Positions 51,277 through 62,758 of a DNA stretch of 64,000 nucleotides are shown here, piece after piece. The position numbers were made by a program, and so were the translations under genes. The stretch spans positions 372,001 through 436,000 of the forward strand of contig JADJTI010000006.1 of the NCBI GenBank assembly GCA_016711265.1, given 5' to 3'. A model generated the notes under the pieces. It was not told where the DNA came from. It worked only from the letters and a program-made list of their open reading frames with translations, and did not search any database. Within the stretch, counting starts at the first letter, position 1, and every line of letters begins with the position of its first letter. The DNA comes from Austwickia sp. GTDB taxonomy: Bacteria > Actinomycetota > Actinomycetes > Actinomycetales > Dermatophilaceae.

Positions 51277-52701
51277 ATGCAGATGGTGATGTGGTCGGTG
51301 CTCGGCATCCCGACGGCGCTGGCCCTCGGGTCGATGGCCGCACCACGCTCGCCTGTCGTCCGGCACACCCCGGCCGTCGCGGCCGCCGTGGTCCTGATTG
51401 GTGGGCTGGCTGCGTTCGCTCTGACCCCGGCCGGCCAGAGCGCCGCCGGCGGCCTACTACGGGTCGATGCGCTCACGGCGTACCTGCTCTGTGTCGTCGG
51501 AGCGGTCGCGGTGGTGTCCACCGGGGGTGCGACCACGGCGGAGCCGAACGGCCGATTTTCCGCGCTGATGTGTTTGTTTCTGGCCGCCATGAGTCTGGCC
51601 GCCCTCGCCGACAACCTCGGCGTGCTGTGGGTGGCGATCGAGGCGACCACGATCACGACCGCCTTCCTGGTGGCCCACGGCGGCGGCCGGCACGGGCTGG
51701 AGGCGGCGTGGAAGTACGTGATCCTCGGCTCGATCGGGGTCGCCATCGCCCTCCTGGGGATTGTGCTGGTGTACGCCGCAACCGGTGAGTCGGCGACCCT
51801 GTCGCTGGCTCAACTGGCCGATCAGCCGTTGTTGGCCCCGGACATTGCCCGGGTCGGTCTGGCCCTGACCGCGCTGGGTCTGGCGACCAAGGCGGGACTG
51901 GCCCCCATGCACAGTTGGTTGCCCGACGCCCACAGCCAGGCCCCCCCTCAGGTGTCCGGGCTGATGTCGGGGGTGCTGCTGGCGGTGGCCTTCTGCGCGA
52001 TCCTGCGGATCAAGGTGATCAGCGACGCCGCCCTCGGGCCGGAACTGATGCAGACCCTGCTCACCGTGGCGGGACTGCTGTCGCTGACGCTCGCGGCCTT
52101 CCTGATCCTGACCCAGCGCAACTACAAGCGGATGCTGGCCTACTCCAGCATCGAGCACATGGGGATTCTGGCGTTGGGCGCCGCGGTGGGCGGGACCCTG
52201 GCGTACACGGCCGTTCTGGTGCACATCCTCGGCCACGGCGTGACCAAGGCCGGCCTGTTCGTGGTCGCCGGCCGGATCCTGCGGGCCAGCGGCACCCACG
52301 ACATTCGTGGGGTCCATTCGTTGCTGACGTTGCGTCCCAGCCTGGGCCGCCCGTGGCTGGTCGGCACGGCGGCGCTGCTCGGTCTGCCGCCGTTCGTGCT
52401 GTTCTTCACCGAAGTGGCGATCATCGTGGCCGGCTACCAACGCGGCCACCTGCTGATGACCTCCCTGGCGCTGGTGCTGCTGTTGCTGCTGTTCGTCGGC
52501 ATCAGCCGACACGTCCTGGACATGGCGCTGACCAGCCACGACTCCCGTACCGCCCACGCCCTCGGGGCTGATCCGGCCACTGCCCGGCAGCGCGCCGTCG
52601 TCATGACCGCGCTGGGGTCCGTGGCCGCGCTCACCCTTCTGCTCTGGCCGCTGCGCGAGGCCCTGGCCGCCGCCGTTGCGGTGCTGGAGGTCATGCCGTG
52701 A
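51277..52701 (+). CDS. hycQ: HyfF/HycQ antiporter-type subunit
   Basis: A 474-residue NuoN/NuoL-like membrane protein with about 13 helices. It contains ALGLATKAGLAPMHSWLPDAHSQAPPQVSGLMSG, with the conserved Lys and His, and QRNYKRMLAYSSIEHMG. It probably couples the soluble arm to ion movement. Corresponds to Rv0086. Confidence 0.9.
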   Translation: MQMVMWSVLGIPTALALGSMAAPRSPVVRHTPAVAAAVVLIGGLAAFALTPAGQSAAGGLLRVDALTAYLLCVVGAVAVVSTGGATTAEPNGRFSALMCLFLAAMSLAALADNLGVLWVAIEATTITTAFLVAHGGGRHGLEAAWKYVILGSIGVAIALLGIVLVYAATGESATLSLAQLADQPLLAPDIARVGLALTALGLATKAGLAPMHSWLPDAHSQAPPQVSGLMSGVLLAVAFCAILRIKVISDAALGPELMQTLLTVAGLLSLTLAAFLILTQRNYKRMLAYSSIEHMGILALGAAVGGTLAYTAVLVHILGHGVTKAGLFVVAGRILRASGTHDIRGVHSLLTLRPSLGRPWLVGTAALLGLPPFVLFFTEVAIIVAGYQRGHLLMTSLALVLLLLLFVGISRHVLDMALTSHDSRTAHALGADPATARQRAVVMTALGSVAALTLLLWPLREALAAAVAVLEVMP

Positions 52702-54203
52702 GCGAATCCCACCCCAGCCGCCGCCTGGCACCGCCCCGGACGGTCAGCGTGGCGGGCTTCCGCGCCGCGGCAGGAGCCCTGCTGGACCACGACGCCCGCC
52801 TCGCACTCGTCGCGGCGCACCACGACCCGGATGGCATCCGCGTGGTGCACACCTACCTGTCTGCGGGGGCGCCACCAACCGAGATCCAGACCACGGTCCC
52901 CCACGAGGCGGACGGCCTGCCGACGATCGCCGACCTCTCCTACCCCGCGGGACGTTTCGAGCGGGAGATCCGGGACCTGTACGGGCTCACCCCCATCGCT
53001 CACCCCTTGCCACGCCGACTGGTCCGCCATGAACACTGGCCGGTCGGGTACTACCCGATGCGCGCCGACGCCACCGCCGACCCCCAGTTCGCCGACGACT
53101 CCGGGTCCTTCGCGTTCATGGAGGTCACCGGCGACGGTGTCTATGAGATCCCGGTGGGTCCGGTGCACGCCGGCCTCATCGAGCCCGGTCACTTCCGGTT
53201 CTCCGTGGTCGGCGAGACCATTCTGCGGATGAAGGCGCGGCTCTGGTTCGTCCACCGCGGGGTGGAGCGGCTGTTCCAGGGGTGCGCCCCGGCGGCCGGG
53301 GTCGACCTGGCCGAACGGATCAGCGGGGATACCGCGGTCGGGCACAGCCTGGCCTACGTGTTGGCCGTGGAGCAGGCGCTCGGGATCGCGTGTTCTCCCC
53401 GGGACACGTTGCTGCGCAGCCTGCTCCTGGAGCTGGAACGGGTGCACAACCATGTCGCGGATATCGGCGCCATCATCAACGACGTCGGGTACGGCGTGCT
53501 GCACGCCCAATCGCAGGTGCAGCGCGAGCGGCTGCTGCGGCACCATCGAGAGCTCACCGGGCACCGGCTCCTGCGCGGCGCGATCACCCCGGGACGAACG
53601 ACGCTGCGTCGGCTCCCCGACGGCGGCCTGCTCGCCGACGTCGCAGCGCAGGCCGCCCAGATCGTCGATATCGCGGTGGGCAACCACATCGCCGCCGACC
53701 GGCTCACCGGGACCTCGGTGCTCCCCACGAGCGAAGCGCGACGGCTCGGCGTACTCGGCTATGTGGCCAAGGCCAGCGGGATCAGCGTGGACGCACGGCG
53801 GGATCACCCCCTGATCGGGGACGATGACGCTGTCCGGCCGTTCGAGCCGGTTGTTCTCACTGATGGTGACGTCATGGCTCGACTCCAGGTCCGGCTGTTG
53901 GAGACGCACCAGTCCGTCGAGTTGATCGCCAACCTGGCGGCCGCCGCCCAACACGCGAGACAGCAGACCGGTGCTGTCGAGCCGGACCCCGCGGGCCGCG
54001 GGCTGGGCATCGTGGAGGCGTGGCGCGGGACCCTGGTCCACCGGGTGGAGGTCCAGGACGGGCGCGTCAGTCGATGCAAGGTCGTCGACCCGTCATTCTT
54101 CAATTGGCCCGCCCTGCCGGTGGCGCTGCGGGACACAATCGTGCCGGACTTCCCGCTGACCAATAAGAGCTTCAACCAGTCCTACGCCGGAAACGATCTC
54201 TGA
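52698..54203 (+). CDS. hycE: HycE-like NuoCD subunit lacking NiFe cysteines
   Basis: A 501-residue fusion: residues 1-125 are NuoC-like (FEREIRDLYGLTP), the rest is NuoD/HycE-like. In true [NiFe] hydrogenases the first motif is R-x-C-G-x-C; here it is ERISGDTAVGH. The last is D-P-C-x-x-C; here it is DPSFFNW. So all four nickel-iron ligands are absent. That makes this an Ehr-type complex, not a hydrogenase. Corresponds to Rv0087. No HyfA- or HyfH-type ferredoxin subunit or maturation gene follows. Confidence 0.9.
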   Translation: MSESHPSRRLAPPRTVSVAGFRAAAGALLDHDARLALVAAHHDPDGIRVVHTYLSAGAPPTEIQTTVPHEADGLPTIADLSYPAGRFEREIRDLYGLTPIAHPLPRRLVRHEHWPVGYYPMRADATADPQFADDSGSFAFMEVTGDGVYEIPVGPVHAGLIEPGHFRFSVVGETILRMKARLWFVHRGVERLFQGCAPAAGVDLAERISGDTAVGHSLAYVLAVEQALGIACSPRDTLLRSLLLELERVHNHVADIGAIINDVGYGVLHAQSQVQRERLLRHHRELTGHRLLRGAITPGRTTLRRLPDGGLLADVAAQAAQIVDIAVGNHIAADRLTGTSVLPTSEARRLGVLGYVAKASGISVDARRDHPLIGDDDAVRPFEPVVLTDGDVMARLQVRLLETHQSVELIANLAAAAQHARQQTGAVEPDPAGRGLGIVEAWRGTLVHRVEVQDGRVSRCKVVDPSFFNWPALPVALRDTIVPDFPLTNKSFNQSYAGNDL

Positions 54204-54250
54204 TCGCCGACGGCTACTCGTCGCGGCGCACCTGGGCCGGCCGGCGGGAC

Positions 54251-54286
54251 GTGCGGCGGCATGTGCGGCGGCATGTGCGGCGGCAT
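54251..54286 (+). repeat. Three perfect 12-bp tandem copies
   Basis: GTGCGGCGGCAT occurs three times without interruption (54251-54262, 54263-54274, 54275-54286). It lies 18 bases before the lipoprotein start. An in-frame reading would extend the protein with M-R-R-H-V-R-R-H repeats, which is implausible before a lipoprotein signal. It is probably a variable-number leader or regulatory tract. Confidence 0.65.
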
Positions 54287-54304
54287 GGCAGGAATAATGA
54301 GGGC

Positions 54305-55660
54305 ATGCCTGGTTCGCACCGTCGCCACCTGACTCGACCGATCCGCGGGATCGGCACCGCCCTGCCCATCGCCGGACTGCTGGTCCTGCCCGCCTGTGCC
54401 TCGTCCCCCTCGCCTGCGGCATCGGGACCTACGGCCAGCACAGCTGCCGGTAGCTCCAGCGCGGCGTCGTCGCCGTCGACCACGGGGGCAGGCTCCGGGG
54501 TGACGCCGTCGGAGGGCCCGCCGGTCCTGCGAGCCTACGAATTTCCCGGAGGGATGATCGAGGGGGCGCTGGGCGGCGGCAAGCTCTACACCCGCGTCGA
54601 GGCCGTCGTGGCTGTCCCGGCCGGGACGGGGCGCCATCCGGTGGCCGTCATCGTGCACGGCTCCTACCCCTCATGCGTGAACCTCGCCAAGGACAAGCTG
54701 TTCACCTCGGACGTGCTCAGCGTGCGATGGCCAGAGGGTTGCCCCACGCAGACGTTCGACCAGGGCGAGGGTCTGACAAGCGGCCCGGACTACGTACGCA
54801 GCACCGCCAGCTTCGCCTATCTGGCTCGGGAACTTGCCCAGCGCGGATTCGTCGTGGTGACTCCCGACGTGAACACCAAGGAACGGTTCGATTGGGGTGG
54901 CGAACCTGATCCCCAGACCCTCCAGACGAACCTGGTCAAGCTGCACCTGGACCTGCTGCGTCGGATCGACGCGGGGGACGGTCTCGGCCTTGCGTGGTCC
55001 GGTGAGCTGCGGGGTCGAATGGACACCCGCACCGTGGCCGTGATCGGGCATAGTTCCGGCGGCGGGTATGCCCTCCAAGCGGGGTACGGCGACATACCGG
55101 GCACCAAGGCGGTTGCGGCCATCGAGCCGGCGTTCAAGTCCGTCCCGAAGGCCCGTATTGCGGGCCCGCCCACCTTCATCCTGATGGGCGAGTGCGACGA
55201 ACAGATCCCCATCGCGGACAGCAGGCGTGAGGTCGCGGACCTCGTGCGCGCAAACCCCTCGACCGCGGTGGTCTCGGCCACCATGGCCCACGCCACCCAC
55301 ATCGGCATGTTGACCGGCGGTGGGTCGCACACCATCGGGTTGGTCACCCCGTCCTCATCCCCCGCCTGTGCCGCCAAGGCTTTGCTGAACCGCACTCTTC
55401 AGCGCGCCGCGACGGCCCGCATCACCGGCGACTTCCTGGTCCAGGCCTTCGCGGGCACCGCGACCTATGCCTTGACCACGGTGGAGGGCGCCACGGTAAC
55501 CGCGGCCGCGAAGGGTCCTGCGAGCGTCACGGTGGCGGTCGCGCCGTCCGCGCCCGAAGGGGTCGACCCGAAGTCGTTGACCTTCACCTCCTCGGAAACC
55601 CGGGTGCTCCCCGCCAAGCCGGCCGGGTTGAAACTCAACGGTGGCCCAGGGCACCTCTGA
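54305..55660 (+). CDS. Lipoprotein alpha/beta hydrolase
   Basis: A 451-residue secreted hydrolase. A basic N-terminus and the hydrophobic segment TALPIAGLLVLPAC end in a lipobox (LPAC, Cys 31). A Ser/Thr/Ala/Gly-rich linker follows (about 32-75). The catalytic region has PVAVIVHGSYPS (oxyanion side), the nucleophile elbow GHSSGGG (Ser near residue 247), and an acidic and histidine pair in GECDEQIPIAD and HATHIGM. It is a possible cell-surface esterase or lipase; the substrate is unknown. Confidence 0.85.
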   Translation: MPGSHRRHLTRPIRGIGTALPIAGLLVLPACASSPSPAASGPTASTAAGSSSAASSPSTTGAGSGVTPSEGPPVLRAYEFPGGMIEGALGGGKLYTRVEAVVAVPAGTGRHPVAVIVHGSYPSCVNLAKDKLFTSDVLSVRWPEGCPTQTFDQGEGLTSGPDYVRSTASFAYLARELAQRGFVVVTPDVNTKERFDWGGEPDPQTLQTNLVKLHLDLLRRIDAGDGLGLAWSGELRGRMDTRTVAVIGHSSGGGYALQAGYGDIPGTKAVAAIEPAFKSVPKARIAGPPTFILMGECDEQIPIADSRREVADLVRANPSTAVVSATMAHATHIGMLTGGGSHTIGLVTPSSSPACAAKALLNRTLQRAATARITGDFLVQAFAGTATYALTTVEGATVTAAAKGPASVTVAVAPSAPEGVDPKSLTFTSSETRVLPAKPAGLKLNGGPGHL

Positions 55661-55685
55661 GGCGGTCACGGGGAAGTTCTATAGG

Positions 55686-55703
55686 TTCGCTATATTTTCG
55701 CTA
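55686..55703. promoter_or_regulatory. Direct repeats before TetR gene
   Basis: TTCGCTA occurs at 55686-55692 and at 55697-55703, one helical turn (11 bases) apart, within an AT-rich tract 10 bases before the TetR start. They probably belong to an autoregulatory operator. Confidence 0.4.
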
Positions 55704-55713
55704 CATTGAGGGG

Positions 55714-56316
55714 ATGACATCGCGTCGAGGCCGGCCAGCCTCCGGAGAATCCGTTGCCGACGGGCGGACCCGGCTACTCGACGCCTGCTGGCAGATCCTG
55801 CTGGAGGGCCGGACCGCCACCGTTGCCACGGTGTGCGGGGAGGCTGGCTGCACGCCGCCCACCTTGTACCACCACTTCGGTGATGTGGTCGGCCTCCACC
55901 GGGCAGCCTGCCAACGCGCTTTCGCGCAGTGGTCACAAGAACTGGAGCACCGGATCGGAGAATCCGCCGACCCTGCCGAGCGGGTACGGCGACGAGGTCG
56001 AGCCTACGTCGAATGGGGAGTCGCCCACCCGGCGGCGTACCGGGTGCTGTTCATCGACGCGCGCGGACCCGGCACCGGCGATCGACCGGGATCGGGGTTC
56101 ACGCAGCTGCTGGAGGACCTCGCGGAACTGCGCGCGACGACGATGGAGGACCCGGCGCTGCTGGTGGAGGCGTTTGCGCACTGGAGCGCGGTGCACGGGC
56201 TGACCTGCCTGGCGTTGGACCGCCCCGAGTTGCCCGCGTCCCTGCGGGCGGCGACGCTGACCCGGTTGATGGACGCCCTGGAGTTCGGCGGCCACCTCGA
56301 CCAGGCGAGCGCTTAG
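55714..56316 (+). CDS. TetR-family regulator
   Basis: A 200-residue TetR protein: RTRLLDACWQILLEGRTATVATVCGEAGCTPPTLYHHFGDVVGLH is the HTH. The C-terminal domain (WGVAHPAAYRVLFIDARGPG) is of the TetR_C_13/WHG type. It lies 102 bases upstream of the large 56419 gene on the same strand and may control it. No ligand is known. Confidence 0.86.
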   Translation: MTSRRGRPASGESVADGRTRLLDACWQILLEGRTATVATVCGEAGCTPPTLYHHFGDVVGLHRAACQRAFAQWSQELEHRIGESADPAERVRRRGRAYVEWGVAHPAAYRVLFIDARGPGTGDRPGSGFTQLLEDLAELRATTMEDPALLVEAFAHWSAVHGLTCLALDRPELPASLRAATLTRLMDALEFGGHLDQASA

Positions 56317-56418
56317 GCGCCGTTGGGCGCACCGCAGACTCATCGCCGTACTTTCACCGCCCCCACGCACTCCTGCCGGTGCCAGCACGAATTCAGTACC
56401 CCTGCAGAGGAGAACAGC

Positions 56419-59400
56419 GTGATTCAGTTCCAGTTACGCGAGGACGACGTCGAGATCGCCGGGCGGGTGGTCAACGCCTGGGCCGGCGGGTTCGAAGACG
56501 ATGAACCGTACCTGTGGCACATCAACGTGGCGCTCGCCCCGGGTGACCCCCGCCTGATCCGCGCCGACGGGGTCGGCAACGCGTTCGGATGGATCGAATG
56601 CCGGGTCACCCCGGTCGCCCCGTTCCGCGACCCCGAACACGCCGCCGGTCTGCTGTCGGCGATGGTGGGCCAGTGGGTCCGGGTGGGTGGCAGCTGGGGC
56701 GACCTCCGCTATGACGGCACGCCGCAGGCCACGGCGTTGTGGCCGGTGTCCTGGATCGTGCTCGACCGGGGGATCACGCCGCTGGTCCAGGAGCAGGGGT
56801 TCACCCAGGCCGTCCGCGACGTCGACGTGTACGCGTTCACCGACGACTACCTGCACGCTGACGGTGGTACGCCGCCGCCGCACCACCGCCAGGACCGGCA
56901 CCTGGAGTTGACCGTCCCCTTCCCGTTCCGGCCGCAGTCCACCGCGGTGCCGCAGTTCGTCGAATGCGTCGACCGGGAGGACCGGGAGCGTCAGCTGTAC
57001 TTCGGCCGCACCACGCCGCGACCCGACTTCCCTCGGTACGACGACCGGCAGCACACCTTCACGGTCGTCAGCACGGCCGCTCCCGGCGCGGGCGGCGGCG
57101 TGGTGACCTCCGACGTACTGGCGATCAGCATCGACACCGGCGACCCGGCCGCCGGTAAGGGGTTCTTCTACACCCGTCTGGCGCTGACCCACGACGAGGG
57201 CTTCGAAACCATGTGCGTGCCCAACGTCTGCCTGGTCGATCCGGCCAGCAGCTGCCAGGCGACCGGTGAGGAGCGGTACACGTATGTGTGGCCGTCGTTC
57301 ACCAGCGTGCGCGCGGGGGACCTGATGCTCGGGCCCGCCGGCCCGGGCGGGGTGCTGGGCCGGCTGCTGGGCGCCCTGGACCCGCCGCAGCGCTACGACC
57401 ACATGGGGATGTTCGTGGCCAACGACGGCCAGACGATCCGGCATTGCACCGCCTCCGACGAGCGCATCCAGGAGCCGGAGTACTACAACGGCACGGTGAA
57501 GATCAGCACCCCGTTCGGCGACATGGAGGAACGGGTGCCGATCAAGGGGATCCGCGAGGACGTGCTGCGCTACGCCTGGCCGGGCAGCATCACCCAGACC
57601 ATCGGCGAAGTGATGTTCACCGGACGCAACCGGTCGAACCCGCCGTTCAGCCACGCGGCCCTGTTCCCGGCCGTGGTCGCCGACGAAGCCGCCGCGCCGC
57701 CGCGACTGTGGCAGCTTGTGCCCTCCGAACGTGACAAGAGGACGTCCTTCCACGACCCGGAGGCCGCCGGGGCCGCCAAGGCGCTTGGCGACGCGGGCAG
57801 GCGTCGGCACTACGGGATGGTCAAGCTGACCCGCAATCCGACGTGGCGACCCGAGATCGACCCGGTCACCGGGACGGCGGTCGGCTGGCTATGGCCGGTG
57901 ATCGTCCAGCCGCACCCGTTCCTGAAACCACAGGCGTACGAGGCGCTCTCGGTCGCGGCGGCCCAAGCCCGGCAGCTGCGGGCGCACTACCGCTTCTTCG
58001 CCTACTCCCGCGGTGACATCGCCACCGACCCGGCGTTCACCGCCCCCGGGGTCGGCGCCTGGGGCGGGCCGGAGGGCCGGGACTGGGCGGCGGACAGCAT
58101 CGCAGCCGTGTGCTCGTCGTACGTCTGGGCTGCCTTGCGGGCCGCCAGTCCGCCGCTGAAGGCGGCCGGAAAGCAGACCATCGAGCTGGAGGGCGAACCC
58201 GAGCCGTCCGATATTCGTCAGCCGGCCGACATCGACGGTTTGTACCGGTACACCGCGGATGAGCGGGTGGCCGCCGGCAAGGCGCTCAACCAGTTCACCT
58301 ACGACCGGGTCGCCGGGCAGGTGCAACAGAAGATCGACGACCTGCCGGGGGCGGCCACGACCGTGCTCGACGTGCTCGGATTCCTCACCGGGAGCTCACC
58401 CACCGAACAGGTCAAGGACTACCTGGCCGCGACGGTGGCCAACCAGCTCTGCCACGTCTTCGCCAGCGACACCACGAACGATTTCGGCGACGGATGGGCC
58501 AACGCGGTCGACGGGGTGGCGGTGAGCCCGGACGACACGATGCTCCGGTGGGATCCGAACGTTCCGCTGGACACCTTTCCGCCCACGCACCCGCGACGGA
58601 TCTCGGTGTACGGCCAGGCGATCCCGGTGGCGGTGCCGCGTCCGGGATGGCGTCGCGAGCCGGTGTACCGGATCCGGCCGGTGACCGGTCACGGATCCTT
58701 GCGGGGGATCGTGGTACGCCGGGAGCGCCCGGACGCCGACCCGGTCCGGGTGGTCGGTGCGACCGTTCGCTTCGGGTGTCAGGTGGTCTCCACCGATGCC
58801 GAGGGCACGTTCGCCTTCGTCAACACCAAGGCCGGCGGGTATCACCTACGCGGATCGATGTTCGTGATCGATCCCGAGCACCAGGTGGGCACGGAGTGGG
58901 TGTCCCGAACCGAGCTGATCGAGCTGCGTCCCGGGGATGACCTGAGCGGGCTGGTGCTGGAACTGGTCCCGCCGCCGGGGGTGGCCCGCGACCTGGTCGT
59001 CCAGACCCACCACGACGTCGTGGATCGCCGGGTGGTCGGCAAGGACGCCTGGGGGCATTTCGACCTCGACGGCCGGATCGAGTTGGCCTACGACCCGCTG
59101 GACGTGCCCGACGCGCCGGCGGACCAGCGGAACACCCGTGTGGACGGGGCGTTCGAGGTGGTCACGCCGGAAGTCGGCAGCGGCGTCCACGTGAAGGTGA
59201 GCGTGGCTGCCCGCCTGGAACCGACGCCCGGCCCGGGTGGCTCGGTCAGTTACAACGGCACGGTGGTCGCGGACCTGACGCTGGTGTTCTTCGACGCCGA
59301 GGAGGAGGAGGTGAACGCGACGCTGACCGAACCGGGGGTGGTGCTGCGTCCCGGAGAGGCCCACACCATGCCGTTCAACCTGGTCAGCGACGACATCGTG

Positions 59401-59457
59401 CCCGAGCGGGCCGCTGGTCACGTGACCGTGAGCAACGTGTTCGCCGCGCTGGTGTAG
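56419..59457 (+). CDS. 1012-aa protein, permuted NlpC/P60-like
   Basis: A large soluble protein with no signal peptide or membrane helix. Residues 1-290 are beta-rich (starting QFQLREDDVEIAGRVVNAWAGGF) with no known match. Residues 300-570 look like a permuted papain/NlpC-P60 (YiiX-like) unit: GDLMLGP followed by YDHMGMFV (H328), FSHAALFP (H412), and SIAAVCSSYVWAALRAA (C565). Residues about 765-830 resemble a carboxypeptidase-regulatory beta-sandwich (GIVV...VVGATVRFG...STDAEGTFAFVN), and about 865-1012 form another beta domain. GTG 56419 follows a strong GCAGAGGAGA site. Hydrolysis of an amide or ester is possible. The biological role is unknown. Confidence 0.65.
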   Translation: MIQFQLREDDVEIAGRVVNAWAGGFEDDEPYLWHINVALAPGDPRLIRADGVGNAFGWIECRVTPVAPFRDPEHAAGLLSAMVGQWVRVGGSWGDLRYDGTPQATALWPVSWIVLDRGITPLVQEQGFTQAVRDVDVYAFTDDYLHADGGTPPPHHRQDRHLELTVPFPFRPQSTAVPQFVECVDREDRERQLYFGRTTPRPDFPRYDDRQHTFTVVSTAAPGAGGGVVTSDVLAISIDTGDPAAGKGFFYTRLALTHDEGFETMCVPNVCLVDPASSCQATGEERYTYVWPSFTSVRAGDLMLGPAGPGGVLGRLLGALDPPQRYDHMGMFVANDGQTIRHCTASDERIQEPEYYNGTVKISTPFGDMEERVPIKGIREDVLRYAWPGSITQTIGEVMFTGRNRSNPPFSHAALFPAVVADEAAAPPRLWQLVPSERDKRTSFHDPEAAGAAKALGDAGRRRHYGMVKLTRNPTWRPEIDPVTGTAVGWLWPVIVQPHPFLKPQAYEALSVAAAQARQLRAHYRFFAYSRGDIATDPAFTAPGVGAWGGPEGRDWAADSIAAVCSSYVWAALRAASPPLKAAGKQTIELEGEPEPSDIRQPADIDGLYRYTADERVAAGKALNQFTYDRVAGQVQQKIDDLPGAATTVLDVLGFLTGSSPTEQVKDYLAATVANQLCHVFASDTTNDFGDGWANAVDGVAVSPDDTMLRWDPNVPLDTFPPTHPRRISVYGQAIPVAVPRPGWRREPVYRIRPVTGHGSLRGIVVRRERPDADPVRVVGATVRFGCQVVSTDAEGTFAFVNTKAGGYHLRGSMFVIDPEHQVGTEWVSRTELIELRPGDDLSGLVLELVPPPGVARDLVVQTHHDVVDRRVVGKDAWGHFDLDGRIELAYDPLDVPDAPADQRNTRVDGAFEVVTPEVGSGVHVKVSVAARLEPTPGPGGSVSYNGTVVADLTLVFFDAEEEEVNATLTEPGVVLRPGEAHTMPFNLVSDDIVPERAAGHVTVSNVFAALV

Positions 59458-59521
59458 CGGTCGGTGCAGCGCCGGCTGCTCGTCGTGCGATTCCGGCGGC
59501 CCGCCCCCTCCGCTCAGGCGG

Positions 59522-59853
59522 TCAGGGGGGCGGGTACGCCGGGGCTGCGTCCCCCAACCGCGGATTCATCCCCTGAAACCACGCCTGGACCACCGCAGGC
59601 TCCTCCCGCGTACCCAATAGCGCCGCGACCTGGTACGCCGCCCGCAATCTCAAGACCGTCTCGGCGGCCGGCACCCGTTGATTGTCGGCCCACTGGTGCA
59701 CCGCTCGAGTCTCCTTCACCGAACCGATGTAGCGACCAGCCGCGCTCCCAACACCTCCCGCAATGCCCGTGCCAGCTGCGCACAGTCCATCCGGACGGCG
59801 GCGTCTGCAGCAGCCAGATCAGGCCGGGCCGTGTCCCTCGTCCGCGTCGTCAC
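59522..59853 (-). pseudogene. MbcA/ParS/Xre-type antitoxin, frameshifted
   Basis: Two minus-strand frames make one protein. The first (GTG 59853) reads MDCAQLARALREVLGARLVA. The second resumes as YIGSVKETRAVHQWAD and ends AWFQGMNPRLGDAAPA, the classical C-terminal signature of MbcA/ParS/Xre (DUF2384) antitoxins. The break at about 59733 corresponds to one T missing from a TT pair. These antitoxins pair with RES-domain toxins, but none is adjacent, so it would be an orphan even if repaired. Confidence 0.6.
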
Positions 59854-60279
59854 GTTCTCAGTGTGACGCAGTCCCGGCTTCATCACACCATGGATCACAT
59901 CCTCTATCACACAGCGGTCAGGAGTTTGGGGCGCTATGAAGCGCAGCGGGATCGCGTCTTCCGCGAGAGCCTGAGGACGCGCGGTATCGCCCTGTCAGCA
60001 GGAGATGTCATGAGGATTGACGACGGGGACCGCGGCGCCGCGCCGAAGACGTCGAACGTAGCCGGCACAGCATCGGAATGGAGGGTGGTCGCATCCCTGA
60101 GGAGGCTTTGGCAGCCTCCCACGGCCCCGAGACCGTTGTCGGTACCGGATGCGACGATCAGTGGGAGTTCGAGTTCGGTGTCGATCTGCTGCTCGAGGGC
60201 ATCCAGCGGTGGCACCAGGCGGGCTGGCCCGGCCGGTAACGTGCCGGACGGGCGGAACAACGGCGGCGCAGGAGGACCG
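59854..60279. other. Intergenic stretch before UvrA-like gene
   Basis: About 425 bases. Upstream elements for both the minus-strand antitoxin and the plus-strand UvrA-like gene must be here. CAGGAGGACC at 60269-60278 is the UvrA-like ribosome site. No other gene was recognised; short frames on either strand are unconvincing. Confidence 0.3.
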
Positions 60280-62656
<2,377 letters not shown>

Positions 62657-62690
62657 CCTCCGCCGGCCGCACCTGACCGCTCCCCGCAAG

Positions 62691-62758
62691 CCCGAACCCA
62701 CCTCCCGCTCCCGGACCCACGAAGCTTCGTGGGTTCCAGGGGCCAACGTGGGTTCGGG
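62691..62758. terminator. Nested inverted repeats after UvrA-like gene
   Basis: Outer arms CCCGAACCCAC (62691-62701) and GTGGGTTCGGG (62748-62758) are perfect 11-bp inverted repeats. Inside lies a perfect 20-bp palindrome, ACCCACGAAGCTTCGTGGGT (62715-62734). A strong cruciform or hairpin 34 bases after the stop could terminate transcription, but there is no T-run. A REP-like or recombination element is equally possible. Confidence 0.5.

Noticed and set aside
52698..54203. Functional [NiFe] hydrogenase large subunit
   Set aside because: All four cysteine ligands are replaced (ERISGDTAVGH and DPSFFNW), and no maturation genes are present.
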